Source: Rhodococcus sp. OK302
Lineage (GTDB): Bacteria > Actinomycetota > Actinomycetes > Mycobacteriales > Mycobacteriaceae
Length of the DNA stretch: 64,000 nt
Assembly (NCBI RefSeq): GCF_002245895.1
Contig: NZ_NPJZ01000001.1
Location: 917,001 to 981,000, forward strand
Direction of reading: 5' to 3'
Both the position numbers and the translations under genes were made by a program. Under the pieces are notes generated by a model that did no database searches, had not been told where the DNA came from, and saw only the letters and a list, made by a program, of their open reading frames with translations. Shown here piece by piece: positions 1 to 10,478 of this stretch. The stretch's first letter is position 1, and each line of letters begins with the position of its first letter.

Positions 1-1540
1 CCATGGCTTCGACGACGCTACGCGCGCGGAACTGCGCGTCGGCGGGTGCCATCGTGGCGAGTTCGCCGAGTTGACGACGCACCTTGTCGAGGTGCTGATC
101 GAGGACGGGGTTGTTGCCGCGAGCGAGATTCACTTCGTGGTCGAAGGCTGCGACGGAATCGGATTCACGGGTCATGGCGCGCAAGACATCGAGCGCGATG
201 ACGTTGCCGGAGCCCTCCCAGACCGCCATGACGGGCTGTTCGCGGTAGCGGCGAGCCAGCGGGAAGTCTTCGGTGTATCCGTTGCCACCGAGGCATTCGA
301 GGGCCTCGTAGGAGTGGTGCGGTCCACGCTTGCAGACCCAGTACTTCGCGACAGCGGTCGCGAGACGGCGGAACGCTTTTTCCTGATCGTCGGCGTCGTT
401 GTCCTGAGCGCGCGCCAACCGAAGACCGGTGATGGTGGCGGCTTCGGACTCGAGTGACAGGTCTGCCAGGACGGACGTCATGGCCGGCTGATCGGCCAGT
501 ACGGCGCCGAATGCGCTGCGGTGGCGGGCATGCCACACGGCCTCGGCGACGGACTGGCGCATTCCGGCGGCGCTGCCGAGGATGCAGTCGAGTCGAGTCT
601 GCGACACCATTTCGATGATTGTTCGCACACCGCGACCGGGTTCACCGATCATGATGCCGACTGTGCCGTCGAGCTCGATCTCGGAGGACGCGTTGGACTT
701 GTTGCCCAGCTTGTTCTTCAACCGCTGGATACGGAAGACGTTACGGGTGCCGTCGGCCAGGATGCGGGGAAGAAGGAAGCAGGAAAGCCCTTCGCCGGCA
801 GCACCTTCGGCCTGGGCCAGAACGAGGAAGGCGTCGGACATCGGTGCGGAGCAGAACCACTTGTGGCCGGTGAGCAGGTAATCGGCACCCGGGCCACCGC
901 GACCCGCAGGCTTGGCGACCGTGGTGTTGGCCCGCACGTCGGAGCCGCCCTGCTTCTCCGTCATGGACATACCGAAAATCGCGGATGCCTTTCCGGGAGC
1001 ATCCAACTCGGGGGTGTAGCTACGAGAGAGGGCGCGAGGCTTCCAGATAGCGGCCACGTCGGGCTGCAGTTCCAGCGAAGGAATGACCGCGTGTGTCATG
1101 GAGATGGGGCACGAGTGACCCGGCTCGACCTGCGCGAACATCATGAAGGCCGCTGCGCGAGCAACATTGGCGCCCGGCTTCGGGTTTTCCCAGGCCGAGG
1201 TGTGCGCGCCGTGAGCTACTGCCGCCGAGATGATGCGGTGGTACGACGGGTGGTATTCCACCTCGTCGATGCGGTTGCCCCAACGGTCGAACGTATGAAG
1301 TTCGGGGATGACGGTGTTGGCCAGCTCGGCGTCGTGCTGGAATCCTGCACTGCCGACCAGTTCGCCGATATCGGTGAGTTCGTCTGCAGCCCAGGCGGCA
1401 TCGTGGCGGACTACGCCTTCGGCGAGCACCGGGTCGAGGAGGTACTCGTTGACGTCGGTGCGGGGCACGGACTGATTGAGCACAGCATGCGTGCGATGGG
1501 GAGCCGGATGCGTGACGGTCTTCTCGGTAATTTCAGTCAT
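1..1540 (-). CDS. AidB-like acyl-CoA dehydrogenase (3' end outside window)
   Basis: FAD-dependent acyl-CoA dehydrogenase family flavoprotein of the AidB/isovaleryl-CoA dehydrogenase branch. Translation from the ATG at 1540 begins MTEITEKTVTHPAPHRT and stays open to the window edge (513 codons; AidB proteins are about 540 residues, so only a short C-terminus is missing). The flavin-contact motif FGMSMTEKQGGSDVR and the C-terminal ECLGGNGYTEDF...YREQPVMAVWEGSGN are typical of AidB-like members. An AAAGG Shine-Dalgarno lies 6 nt before the ATG. It is the last visible gene of an operon after a TetR regulator and an acyl-CoA ligase (10-nt gap), so the substrate is probably an acyl-CoA made by the ligase. 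The family is clear; a role in alkylation response versus fatty or branched acyl catabolism cannot be decided from sequence. Confidence 0.88.
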   Translation of the reverse strand, partial: MTEITEKTVTHPAPHRTHAVLNQSVPRTDVNEYLLDPVLAEGVVRHDAAWAADELTDIGELVGSAGFQHDAELANTVIPELHTFDRWGNRIDEVEYHPSYHRIISAAVAHGAHTSAWENPKPGANVARAAAFMMFAQVEPGHSCPISMTHAVIPSLELQPDVAAIWKPRALSRSYTPELDAPGKASAIFGMSMTEKQGGSDVRANTTVAKPAGRGGPGADYLLTGHKWFCSAPMSDAFLVLAQAEGAAGEGLSCFLLPRILADGTRNVFRIQRLKNKLGNKSNASSEIELDGTVGIMIGEPGRGVRTIIEMVSQTRLDCILGSAAGMRQSVAEAVWHARHRSAFGAVLADQPAMTSVLADLSLESEAATITGLRLARAQDNDADDQEKAFRRLATAVAKYWVCKRGPHHSYEALECLGGNGYTEDFPLARRYREQPVMAVWEGSGNVIALDVLRAMTRESDSVAAFDHEVNLARGNNPVLDQHLDKVRRQLGELATMAPADAQFRARSVVEAM

Positions 1541-1550
1541 GATTGGCCTT

Positions 1551-3056
<1,506 letters not shown>

Positions 3057-3094
3057 CTGGAAGATCCTTAGAAGTTCTTGTCGGGAAAGGAGAT

Positions 3095-3730
3095 TCAACC
3101 CATTGAGCTGTTGAGTACGGCATCAGGGATCTGAAGGGTGGCGAAGATGACGGCAACCGCTTCCTCGAGCGAGTAGCCGAAACTCTCGCCGGTGGCCGTC
3201 TTCTGGATGACGAGGCCGAAGATCGCAGACCAGAAGGCCTTGGACTCGACGTCGATGCCCGCACGCAGTTGCCAACCGGTGCGGACCAAAGTGCGGAGCA
3301 AGGCGGTTTCGCCCGATGTATGCAGCGTCCGCAAGGTATCGGAGATGAGGGTGCGCAGTTCGCCGCGGCGGCCCGTCATGATCATGGCTTCGACAAAAAT
3401 TTCGACGCTCGGAGCTCCCGGACCGAGTAGGGAACCAACCAACTTCTCGGCGTAGTCCCCGACGGTATGGGCGTCGGCGGCATCAATCTCTGCTCGCTTT
3501 CCGACGCGCAGGACGGCGGAGCAGGCAACCTCGACAAAGAGCTTTTCTTTGGAGCCGTAGTAGTACGTCACCTGGTTGGGGTGGGCTCCGGCGGCCGCGC
3601 AGATCTGGGCAATGGACACGCACTCGCCGTGCTCGAGAAACAGTGCAGTGGCCGCGTCGAAAAGTGCCTGGCGGGTCTGCTTGCCGGATTCACGCGTCGC
3701 ACGCGCTGCCGGTACTGCCTCAGTAGCCAT
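3095..3730 (-). CDS. TetR-family transcriptional regulator
   Basis: Cytoplasmic one-component repressor, about 211 residues. The N-terminal HTH reads TRQALFDAATALFLEHG...SIAQICAAAGAHPNQVTYYYGSKEKLF, a canonical TetR DNA-binding domain; the C-terminal half is the variable ligand-binding domain. The ATG at 3730 is preceded by GGAG with 8 nt spacing; an upstream in-frame start at 3763 would sit inside an operator palindrome and is less likely. First gene of the operon with the FadD-like ligase and acyl-CoA dehydrogenase, so it probably senses an acyl-CoA and represses its own operon. Two matching 19-bp palindromes lie immediately upstream, in the gap shared with the divergent ABC importer. Confidence 0.9.
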   Translation of the reverse strand: MATEAVPAARATRESGKQTRQALFDAATALFLEHGECVSIAQICAAAGAHPNQVTYYYGSKEKLFVEVACSAVLRVGKRAEIDAADAHTVGDYAEKLVGSLLGPGAPSVEIFVEAMIMTGRRGELRTLISDTLRTLHTSGETALLRTLVRTGWQLRAGIDVESKAFWSAIFGLVIQKTATGESFGYSLEEAVAVIFATLQIPDAVLNSSMG

Positions 3731-3744
3731 CAACGCACTCCTAC

Positions 3745-3792
3745 TTGTTTGTATGACAAACAATAACTTGGCGTTGTTTGGATGGCAAGCAA
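3745..3792. promoter_or_regulatory. Tandem 19-bp palindromic operators, probable TetR sites
   Basis: TTGTTTGTATGACAAACAA (3745-3763) is a perfect 8-bp inverted repeat around ATG. A second, imperfect copy, TTGTTTGGATGGCAAGCAA, occupies 3774-3792, 29 bp further on. They lie directly upstream of the TetR gene and between it and the divergent ABC importer. TetR proteins commonly bind such palindromes as pairs of dimers; assignment to this TetR is inferred from position. Confidence 0.75.
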
Positions 3793-3920
3793 TTCCTTAC
3801 TCAGCGACATTTTCAATCAGGCGGATTCGAAGGCGTGACCGCAGCGCAAGCACACCAAGTCCGAATCGTGGCATCAGCTTCACACCCAGGTACAGCTACC
3901 TTTTGGACTACGCTTTTTGC

Positions 3921-5732
3921 ATGCTTTCCTCCGTCTCAGCGAAGATCCGCTCAGTGGCGGCACTGCTTCTCATCGTTTTGCTGGCACTGACCGTGTCTGC
4001 ATGCTCGAGTAGCTCCGATTCGCCCACAGCTTCGACAGATCACTGCTCACCACCCGGAGTGGGCGCGGCTACAGCGGCGCCCACCAACCTCGATGCTGCC
4101 GCCGGAGCCGGTGCCGAAGACCGGTACACCACGGCCACAGTTACCCCGCTCGATCAAATCGACACCGCGAAACTGAACCTGATCAAACCGGGAGTCATCA
4201 CCGTCGGCACTCTCGGCGACGCACCCCCGAGCATCTGCGTCAACTCCGAAAATCAGTACACCGGATACGACAACGAACTGCTCAAAGCCGTCGCCGACAA
4301 ACTGGGATTGAAGGTCGAGTTCGTCGGCACCGAATTTGCCGGTCTGCTCTCCCAGGTGGCCGGCCGACGCTTCGACGTCGGATCCTCCTCCATCACGACG
4401 ACCGACGAGCGTCGTAACACCGTCGGCTTCACCAACGGCTACGACTTCGGCTACTTCTCTCTTGTTGTTCCCAACGGAAGTCCCATCACCGGCTTCGGCG
4501 ATCTGAATGCGTCGACGCGCATCGGGGTTGTGCAGGGCACGGTTCAGGACGACTACGTCGTCAACACCTTGAAGCTCGATCCAGTGAAGTTCCCCGACTA
4601 CGCGACCGCCTACGCGAACCTCAAAACCGGCCAGATCGACGCCTGGATCGCGCCGTCGCAGCAAGCCGAAGGCACTATCGCACCCGGTGATCCCGCCTCG
4701 ATCGTCGAGAACACATTTTCCGTCAACAACTTTGTCGGCTGGGCTGTGAACAAGGAAAATCAGCCACTTATCGACGCTCTCAACTCGGGCCTGGACGCCG
4801 TCATCGACGACGGGACCTGGGCTCAGCTGTACTCCGAGTGGGTGCCGCGTGAGCTCCCCGAAGGTTGGAAGCCAGGATCCAAAGCTGCAGTTGCACCGGA
4901 GCTGCCTGACTTCGCGGCGATCGCTGCGGCAAATCCGGCCGATGGGACCGAGACTGCGACCTACCAGCCAAAATCGACACTCGAGCAGCTCAAAGACACG
5001 TTCTTCAACTGGGAGCTGTACAAGAAGGCGTTCCCCGATCTACTCAAGACCGGTCTTCCCAACACCCTTGTCCTGGCCCTCGCGTCGGGCGTGATCGGCA
5101 CTGCATTGGGCATGATGCTGGCCGTCGCCGGACTCTCACGAACTCGTTGGCTTCGTTGGCCGGCCCGCATCTACACCGATATTTTCCGCGGACTACCTGC
5201 CGTCGTCATCATCTTGATCATCGGCTTGGGCGTCGGCCCCATCGTCAAGGGCATCACCGGTAGCAATCCGTACTGGCTGGGAGTCGCGGCGCTGTCGCTA
5301 CTCGCGTCGGCATATATCGGTGAGATTTTTCGATCCGGCATCCAGAGCGTCGAGCCGGGTCAGCTCGAGGCTTCTCGTGCGTTGGGCTTCAGTTACCGCA
5401 AATCCATGTCGCTGGTGGTCATTCCGCAGGGCGTACGACGCGTTCTGCCCGCGCTGATGAATCAGTTCATCGCACTGATCAAGGATTCGTCGCTGATCTA
5501 CTTCCTCGGCTTGCTCGTCACTCAGCGTGAACTCTTTGCCGTCGGACGCGACCTCAATGCCCAAACCGGCAGCTTGTCCCCACTGGTTGCGGCCGGTCTT
5601 TTCTATCTCGCGCTGACGATTCCACTGACACACCTCGTCAACTACATCGACCATCGACTCCGAACGGGGCGCGCCGATACTTCCGGCACGTTGGACCCGC
5701 TCGAGCAGTCCATCGTCGTGGAAAGGGGCTGA
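3921..5732 (+). CDS. Polar amino-acid ABC transporter, fused substrate-binding protein and permease
   Basis: A 603-residue GlnP-type fusion. Residues 1-30 are a lipoprotein signal with lipobox LTVSAC. Residues about 85-310 form a family 3 periplasmic-binding domain ([54 protein letters not shown]). From about residue 365 there is an inner-membrane permease with the EAA-type loop ([33 protein letters not shown]). The ATG at 3921 places the lipoprotein signal at the N-terminus; there is no clear Shine-Dalgarno, but TACGCT sits 6 nt upstream, fitting a leaderless message. Followed after 4 nt by its ATPase. Substrate (Gln, Glu, Asn or another amino acid) cannot be assigned. Confidence 0.92.
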   Translation: MLSSVSAKIRSVAALLLIVLLALTVSACSSSSDSPTASTDHCSPPGVGAATAAPTNLDAAAGAGAEDRYTTATVTPLDQIDTAKLNLIKPGVITVGTLGDAPPSICVNSENQYTGYDNELLKAVADKLGLKVEFVGTEFAGLLSQVAGRRFDVGSSSITTTDERRNTVGFTNGYDFGYFSLVVPNGSPITGFGDLNASTRIGVVQGTVQDDYVVNTLKLDPVKFPDYATAYANLKTGQIDAWIAPSQQAEGTIAPGDPASIVENTFSVNNFVGWAVNKENQPLIDALNSGLDAVIDDGTWAQLYSEWVPRELPEGWKPGSKAAVAPELPDFAAIAAANPADGTETATYQPKSTLEQLKDTFFNWELYKKAFPDLLKTGLPNTLVLALASGVIGTALGMMLAVAGLSRTRWLRWPARIYTDIFRGLPAVVIILIIGLGVGPIVKGITGSNPYWLGVAALSLLASAYIGEIFRSGIQSVEPGQLEASRALGFSYRKSMSLVVIPQGVRRVLPALMNQFIALIKDSSLIYFLGLLVTQRELFAVGRDLNAQTGSLSPLVAAGLFYLALTIPLTHLVNYIDHRLRTGRADTSGTLDPLEQSIVVERG

Positions 5733-5736
5733 CGAC

Positions 5737-6480
5737 ATGACCAGCTCAGAACTGAAATCCGTATCCCTCACCGGCCAGGATCTGCACCTGTCCTTCGGCG
5801 CCAACAAGGTGCTTCGCGGCGTCAACCTGCACGTCGACGCCGGCAATACCGTCACCGTCATCGGTCCGTCGGGTTCGGGTAAATCGACGCTCCTCCGCGT
5901 ACTGAACCGTCTGCACGAACCCGAGAAGGGCGACGTCCTGCTCGGCGGAAAGTCTGTGCTGCAAGACAATCCGGATCATCTGCGCCAGCGCATCGGCATG
6001 GTGTTCCAACACTTCAATCTGTTCCCCCACAAGACCGTGGCCGAGAACATCTCCTTGGGACCGCGCAAACTCAAGGGACTGTCCAAGGAAGCCGCTCGCT
6101 CGTTGGCACTCGAACAACTCGAGTTGGTAGGCCTGCGAGAGAAGGCCGATTCGCGTCCGGGCAATCTGTCCGGCGGCCAGCAGCAGCGGGTGGCAATCGC
6201 CCGGGCATTGGCCATGAAACCCGAGGTCATGTTCTTCGACGAGGCCACCTCTGCTCTGGATCCCGAACTGGTCAAGGGAGTCCTGGCCCTGATGGCGGAT
6301 CTCGCGAAATCCGGCATGACCATGGTCGTCGTAACCCACGAAATGGGCTTCGCGCGTTCGGTTTCCGACAAGGTGCTGTTCATGGATCGCGGCGCGGTTG
6401 TCGAAACAGGAACGCCGGAGCAGCTTTTCGATGATCCGGCAACAGATCGCTTGCAGGCGTTCTTGTCGCAAGTCCTTTAG
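5737..6480 (+). CDS. Amino-acid ABC transporter ATP-binding protein
   Basis: 247-residue ATPase of the GlnQ/HisP type that powers the importer encoded 4 nt upstream. Walker [11 protein letters not shown]-loop FQHFNLFPH, signature LSGGQQQR, Walker [13 protein letters not shown] and the H-loop VVTHEMGFA are all intact. The ATG at 5737 has GAAAGGGG upstream. The pair together forms a complete import system (fused binding protein/permease plus ATPase). The gene ends in a bidirectional terminator-like hairpin before the convergent response-regulator gene. Confidence 0.95.
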   Translation: MTSSELKSVSLTGQDLHLSFGANKVLRGVNLHVDAGNTVTVIGPSGSGKSTLLRVLNRLHEPEKGDVLLGGKSVLQDNPDHLRQRIGMVFQHFNLFPHKTVAENISLGPRKLKGLSKEAARSLALEQLELVGLREKADSRPGNLSGGQQQRVAIARALAMKPEVMFFDEATSALDPELVKGVLALMADLAKSGMTMVVVTHEMGFARSVSDKVLFMDRGAVVETGTPEQLFDDPATDRLQAFLSQVL

Positions 6481-6535
6481 GGCCTTCGGCCCTGTGCGCC
6501 TTTCTGGTAGTGCGCGCTACCAAAAAGGCGCACAG
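6479..6535. terminator. Two adjacent hairpins, probable bidirectional terminator
   Basis: A small hairpin AGGGCC-TTC-GGCCCT (6479-6493) is followed by a long one. Its left arm runs from 6492 to 6510 (CTGTGCGCC then TTTC then TGGTAG), the loop is TGCGCG, and its right arm 6517-6535 has one mismatch. It separates the convergent ABC ATPase and response-regulator genes. The same core (GTGCGCC...GGTAG...CTACC...GGCGCAC) recurs at 46138. Confidence 0.75.
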
Positions 6536-6543
6536 GCGGAGGC

Positions 6544-7158
6544 CTAAATCCAACCCTGACGGCGGGCGATCACCGCAGCTTCATGCCGATTTGCCGCACC
6601 GAGTTTGGTGACGGCCGAGGACAAGTAGTTGCGCGTGGTCCCGGCCGACAGGTGCGCGCGGGAAGCAATCTGCTCGATTGAGGCCCCATCGGCCGCATAC
6701 TCGAGCACGTCGGCTTCGCGCGGCGTGAGCGGCGAGTCACCCGCACCGATGGCCTCGGCGGCCAGCGACGGGTCGACGTACCGCCCCCCGGAATGAACGC
6801 TACGAACAACCTCGGCGAGAGTGGTTGCGGACGTTGTCTTGGGAAGAAATCCTCGAACCCCCGCTGCGAGTGCCTTTTTCAGATAACCCGGACGTCCGTG
6901 ACTGGTCACGATGATCGACCTACATCCCGGCACGGATTTTGCAATCTCCTGAGCTGTTTCGATGCCGTCGATACCGGCCATCTGCAGGTCCAGAACAGCC
7001 ACATCAGGCCGAAATTTTGTCGCGGCAACTACAGCCGCTTCACCCGATTCCGCCTCCACCACAACAACGATGTCGTCCTCGAGGGACAACATCATCGCGA
7101 GGGCAGAGCGGATGAGATTTTCGTCGTCGGCCAGCAGTACCTTGATCGGCTCGGTCAC
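6544..7158 (-). CDS. LuxR/NarL-family response regulator
   Basis: 204-residue response regulator. Receiver domain (about 1-120) with the acidic pocket LLADDEN, phospho-acceptor Asp57 in VAVLDLQMAG and the conserved Lys in LPKTTS. C-terminal LuxR HTH (about 140-204): LTPREADVLEYAADGASIEQIASRAHLSAGTTRNYLSSAVTKLGA. It overlaps the histidine-kinase stop by 4 nt, making it the last gene of a five-gene operon. Gene order (small membrane protein, ABC ATPase, ABC permease, kinase, regulator) resembles Gram-positive DesKR-like systems that control an adjacent exporter. A likely target is the direct-repeat region upstream of this operon. Confidence 0.93.
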   Translation of the reverse strand: MTEPIKVLLADDENLIRSALAMMLSLEDDIVVVVEAESGEAAVVAATKFRPDVAVLDLQMAGIDGIETAQEIAKSVPGCRSIIVTSHGRPGYLKKALAAGVRGFLPKTTSATTLAEVVRSVHSGGRYVDPSLAAEAIGAGDSPLTPREADVLEYAADGASIEQIASRAHLSAGTTRNYLSSAVTKLGAANRHEAAVIARRQGWI

Positions 7159-8297
7159 CGAGACTCCTTCGTCGGGTGTGAAAAGTATGCGGTGAGCGTG
7201 AAATCTTCGCCGCCACGCGTCACATCGAGCGTGCCACCTACCGCTTCGACGCGCTCACGCAGGCCGTTCAAACCTGTACCGTCGCTGTCCCGTTGTCGTC
7301 CGGCGCCGTCGTTGGTGATCGAGACCGATCCACCGGCCACTTCGATGACGGCACGCTGAGCGGACGAATGTCGCAGAATGTTGGTCACGCCTTCACGAAC
7401 GACCCAGGCTGCGGATTCGGCCAATTCGATCGGCAATGCATCTGCGGATCCACGAATATCTGTCGCGATTCCCGCAGCCTCGAGCAATGACCGGGCTCCC
7501 GCCAATTCAGACGCCAACGCAATGGATCGGTAGCCGCGCACCAATTCCCGCGCCTCGACGAGGGATTCCTGTGCCAGATCACGAACTTCGTCCATCTGCT
7601 GAGCTGCGCGATCGTCGCCGCGGCGCGACAATGTAGCTGCCAGATCACTTTTCACCGCGATTGCCGACAACGCGCGACCCACTACATCGTGGAGATCGCG
7701 CGAAAAGCGTAGACGCTCTTCGGCTACCGACAACGCCGCTGCCGCGCCTCGTGCCTCGTCGAGCTCGGTGACCATGCGCAGAAGCCACACGGACATCTGC
7801 ACGGTCACGGTCATGAATGCGACGGCGCTGCCTACGAAGACACCGATGTCTGCCCGCCCCGCAATCACGAATCCGACGGTTATCGCCGCTGCTGCCAGGA
7901 TCAGCCATCGCAGTTCGACTAACGCCGCGAATGGTACGGCGACAACGGCCGCGAGCCAGAAATAGGGGCCGGAATCGTCGCCGCGAACCAACGCAATTCC
8001 TGTCGCGGCGAGCGCGGCCACAGTCATCACCGCCAATGGAATCCGAACCGATTCCACTACAACGCCGCCCAAGTCTGGAATTCGAGCAATCGCAATGATG
8101 GCAGCCACCGCGCTGATTCCGAGGAAGATCGCCACCAGGTACTGATCCGCCATCACTTCGGTGCAAACCCCGAAACCACCGAAGAACAGACCGATGGCAA
8201 AAAATGACTGGCGCGTGTAGAGACGAACCTTGTCGACATTCGACGCAGTTCGCCATGCCCGGGTCGGATTCCAGCGTCCGAAGTTTTCCACAATCAT
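7155..8297 (-). CDS. DesK-type sensor histidine kinase
   Basis: 380-residue membrane sensor kinase. About five to six hydrophobic segments fill residues 30-175 with almost no extracellular domain, suggesting intramembrane sensing. The HisKA_3 dimerisation helix follows, with phospho-acceptor His203 in FSRDLHDVVG, then an HATPase domain with the N-box (WVVREGVTNILRHS) and G-box (GTGLNGLRERVEAVGG). It overlaps the response-regulator start (ATGA). Pairing with an ABC-2 exporter suggests a response to membrane or drug stress; the signal is unknown. Confidence 0.92.
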   Translation of the reverse strand: MIVENFGRWNPTRAWRTASNVDKVRLYTRQSFFAIGLFFGGFGVCTEVMADQYLVAIFLGISAVAAIIAIARIPDLGGVVVESVRIPLAVMTVAALAATGIALVRGDDSGPYFWLAAVVAVPFAALVELRWLILAAAAITVGFVIAGRADIGVFVGSAVAFMTVTVQMSVWLLRMVTELDEARGAAAALSVAEERLRFSRDLHDVVGRALSAIAVKSDLAATLSRRGDDRAAQQMDEVRDLAQESLVEARELVRGYRSIALASELAGARSLLEAAGIATDIRGSADALPIELAESAAWVVREGVTNILRHSSAQRAVIEVAGGSVSITNDGAGRQRDSDGTGLNGLRERVEAVGGTLDVTRGGEDFTLTAYFSHPTKESR

Positions 8298-8319
8298 GGC
8301 TACTACCTTCTCAGAGTTT

Positions 8320-9099
8320 CTACGAGCGCGGTTCCCAGCGGAAATGCACGTTGGCGATCAACACGGACCCGACGATCCATGCAACCATGACGAGCAGCGG
8401 TTGACCCGCTGCACCGAAGGTGTCCGCAAAACTTGCCGCAGCGCCGGCTTCGGTCAGCTCGGATGACGTGCGTCCCACCCATCCCAAATTTACGAGGTCC
8501 AGTACTGCTGCCATCGGTGTGAAATCGAGAATACGAGCGATGTTGTCCGGCACCATGTTTCTGATACTCGACATCCCGGCCGAAGCCAGGATCAGGATCG
8601 GCATGCACGTGATCTGTGCAGCTTCGGCATTGCGGGTCACTGCCGATGTGATGAGCGCCAATGCGGTGAACACTGCCGCACCGCCGATGAATGCCACAAA
8701 CACCAGGATGGGATTGACCGGGGTACGGCCACCCAGAACGACGACTGTGACGCCGACAAGCACCGTCAGCAACCCTGTCAAAACCCACGACGGGACAGCG
8801 GGGCCGGCCAGAATCTCGGCGTCGCTGCACTCGCCGGTCCGCAAACGCTTGAGCACCAATTCATCCCGCCGCGTCGAGTACACGGAAAGCAGGTTGTAGA
8901 AGACGACGAACACGAGTAGGAAGAGCGCAAAGATTTCCAGGCCCGACGCCACCGCCGCATCGGAGAGTCCGTCGTCACGCGAGAGGATCAGCATTCCGAC
9001 GGGGAAGATGAGCGGCAAGACGATTGCATTGAAGAGCAGCAGTCGATTTCGGCCGAGAAGAGTGAACTCTGCGCGGGAAAGTGTTGCTATGCGGTTCAT
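8320..9099 (-). CDS. ABC-2 type transporter permease
   Basis: 259-residue integral membrane protein of the ABC-2 exporter family. The N-terminus MNRIATLSRAEFTLLGRNRLLLFNAIVLPLIFP is the usual cytoplasmic helix plus TM1; about five further hydrophobic segments follow, and the PVGMLILSR and GMSSIRNMVPDNIARILDFTPM regions match ABC-2 permeases. The start overlaps the ATPase stop (ATGA), so the two subunits are translationally coupled. The transported compound is unknown; antibiotic or lipid export is usual for this arrangement. Confidence 0.88.
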   Translation of the reverse strand: MNRIATLSRAEFTLLGRNRLLLFNAIVLPLIFPVGMLILSRDDGLSDAAVASGLEIFALFLLVFVVFYNLLSVYSTRRDELVLKRLRTGECSDAEILAGPAVPSWVLTGLLTVLVGVTVVVLGGRTPVNPILVFVAFIGGAAVFTALALITSAVTRNAEAAQITCMPILILASAGMSSIRNMVPDNIARILDFTPMAAVLDLVNLGWVGRTSSELTEAGAAASFADTFGAAGQPLLVMVAWIVGSVLIANVHFRWEPRS

Positions 9100-10034
9100 A
9101 CCGACGCCCCTTCAAACTTCACGTGGTGATCGAATTGATCTGCAATGGAGAGAAATACGGTTTCCAGCGATGCTGCGCGAGCGTCCAACCCAGACAGTGT
9201 CACGTTGTTTCGCTGGGCCCAGACCAGGAGTTCGGTGAGTGTTTCCTGCACAGTGGCCGTCGTGATCACAACGCTGTCGCCTGCGGTATGCATATCGGCT
9301 CCCGGCAGTGTGGGAAGCGCAAGAGAAGGCCGGTTCACTTTGATCTGAGCCGGATGATCTGCGACCACCTCCGCAACCGTCCCACGCCGCACCACCGATC
9401 CCCGGTGCATGATCGCCAACTGATCACACAGAGACTCAGCCTCGTCGAGATAGTGCGTCGTCAACATGATCGTGACACCGGACGCCTTCAGATCGGCAAT
9501 CAATTGCCAGGTGTTACGGCGACTTTCGGGGTCGAGTCCCGTCGTCGGCTCGTCCAGGAACAGCACCAGTGGTTGACCGATGATCGCGCAAGCCAAGTCG
9601 AGACGACGCGCTTCGCCGCCAGAGAGGAACTTCACGCGGGTGTCGCCGCGATCACGCATGCCCACTCGCTCGAGCACTTCGTCGACGGGTAGTGCATTCG
9701 AGCACGTTCCCGCCCACATCGACAGACTCTCCCGTGCGGTGAGATCCTGTGGTAGACCGCCTTTTTGAAGCATGATGCCCAGACTCGGCCGAAGATCCCT
9801 ACGCTCGCGCACCGGATCCATACCCAGAACGCGTACTGTTCCCTCGGTTGCCCGCGAGAGCCCCTGAATCACTTCGAGGCTGGAAGTCTTTCCGGCACCG
9901 TTTGTTCCGAGGAGTCCGAACAGTTGACCTTCGTCGACTGAAAGGTCCAGATCACGGACTGCGTAAAACGCATCCTTCCCCGAACTGTAACGCCGGGACA
10001 TACCGTCCACTGTGATTACCGGATCACCCTTCAT
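9096..10034 (-). CDS. ABC-2 exporter ATP-binding protein
   Basis: About 312-residue ATPase of the DrrA/CcmA group that energises the permease downstream. Walker A LLGTNGAGKTS, signature LSGGEARRLDLA, Walker B LVLFLDEPTTGLD and H-loop TTHYLDEAE are present; residues beyond about 225 form the accessory domain typical of drug exporters. I prefer the ATG at 10034, which overlaps the stop of the preceding small membrane protein (ATGA); an in-frame ATG at 10058 would add eight residues. Confidence 0.92.
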   Translation of the reverse strand: MKGDPVITVDGMSRRYSSGKDAFYAVRDLDLSVDEGQLFGLLGTNGAGKTSSLEVIQGLSRATEGTVRVLGMDPVRERRDLRPSLGIMLQKGGLPQDLTARESLSMWAGTCSNALPVDEVLERVGMRDRGDTRVKFLSGGEARRLDLACAIIGQPLVLFLDEPTTGLDPESRRNTWQLIADLKASGVTIMLTTHYLDEAESLCDQLAIMHRGSVVRRGTVAEVVADHPAQIKVNRPSLALPTLPGADMHTAGDSVVITTATVQETLTELLVWAQRNNVTLSGLDARAASLETVFLSIADQFDHHVKFEGASV

Positions 10035-10267
10035 CGCTGTGCCGCCGCTCGGTTCCATCCGCGCAGCCCGATCAGGAATCGAACCCCCATGGCAACGCCG
10101 ACCACGGCTATCGCGATCCAGACCACCGGGGTCGGCCCGACAATCGCGAACAACACCGCCAAGACCGCAACGTTGAGCACGATCACCACGAGTTCGCGGC
10201 CCATCGTCGGTGCGGGGCCGAACTCCATCAGGTCGGTCAGGAAGGTTCCTTCGTGTGGTTCTCTCAT
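10031..10267 (-). CDS. Small two-helix membrane protein, operon leader gene
   Basis: About 78 residues (MREPHEGTFLTDLMEFGP...). Two hydrophobic segments, VVIVLNVAVLAVLFAIVG and VVWIAIAVVGVAMGVRFLIGL, are followed by a basic tail, so it is predicted to be an inner-membrane protein. It is the first gene of the ABC/two-component operon and overlaps the ATPase start. I do not recognise a family. It could be a regulatory or accessory subunit of the exporter or sensor. The start is uncertain: ATG 10267 has GGAAG very close upstream, and an upstream in-frame start at 10354 would run through the putative operator. Confidence 0.6.
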   Translation of the reverse strand: MREPHEGTFLTDLMEFGPAPTMGRELVVIVLNVAVLAVLFAIVGPTPVVWIAIAVVGVAMGVRFLIGLRGWNRAAAQR

Positions 10268-10313
10268 GCTTCCAAGCTTTGTCGGAGCACTCGATCGAAA
10301 ACAGTGCGTGGTG

Positions 10314-10367
10314 TCATCGGTTGAGGTGACACCCTCATGGGTGAGCGATGACAAATGTCATGGGTGA
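10314..10367. promoter_or_regulatory. Direct repeats, candidate response-regulator binding region
   Basis: TCATGGGTGA occurs twice in the same orientation (10335-10344 and 10358-10367), 23 bp apart, close to two helical turns. A degenerate third copy (TCATCGGTTGA) starts at 10314, and the palindrome ATGACAAATGTCAT overlaps the second repeat from the left. The region is immediately upstream of the ABC/two-component operon and also upstream of the divergent phoX gene. Use by the operon's LuxR regulator is inferred from position. Confidence 0.5.
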
Positions 10368-10478
10368 TTTACACGGTTAGGGTCACCTCGTTGTTCTCCC
10401 GTTCATTTTTTCGTTCCTTTACCCTCGCTTAAGGCTTCTACGGTTCCCGAGTCTGTACATCGAAACTCGGGAGTTCAC

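Noticed and set aside
10381..10420. Possible PHO box upstream of phoX (GGTCACC, GTTCTCC, GTTCATT, GTTCCTT)
   Set aside because: Repeats are irregularly spaced (12, 8 and 12 bp) and do not follow the 11-bp direct-repeat rule; too weak to call.
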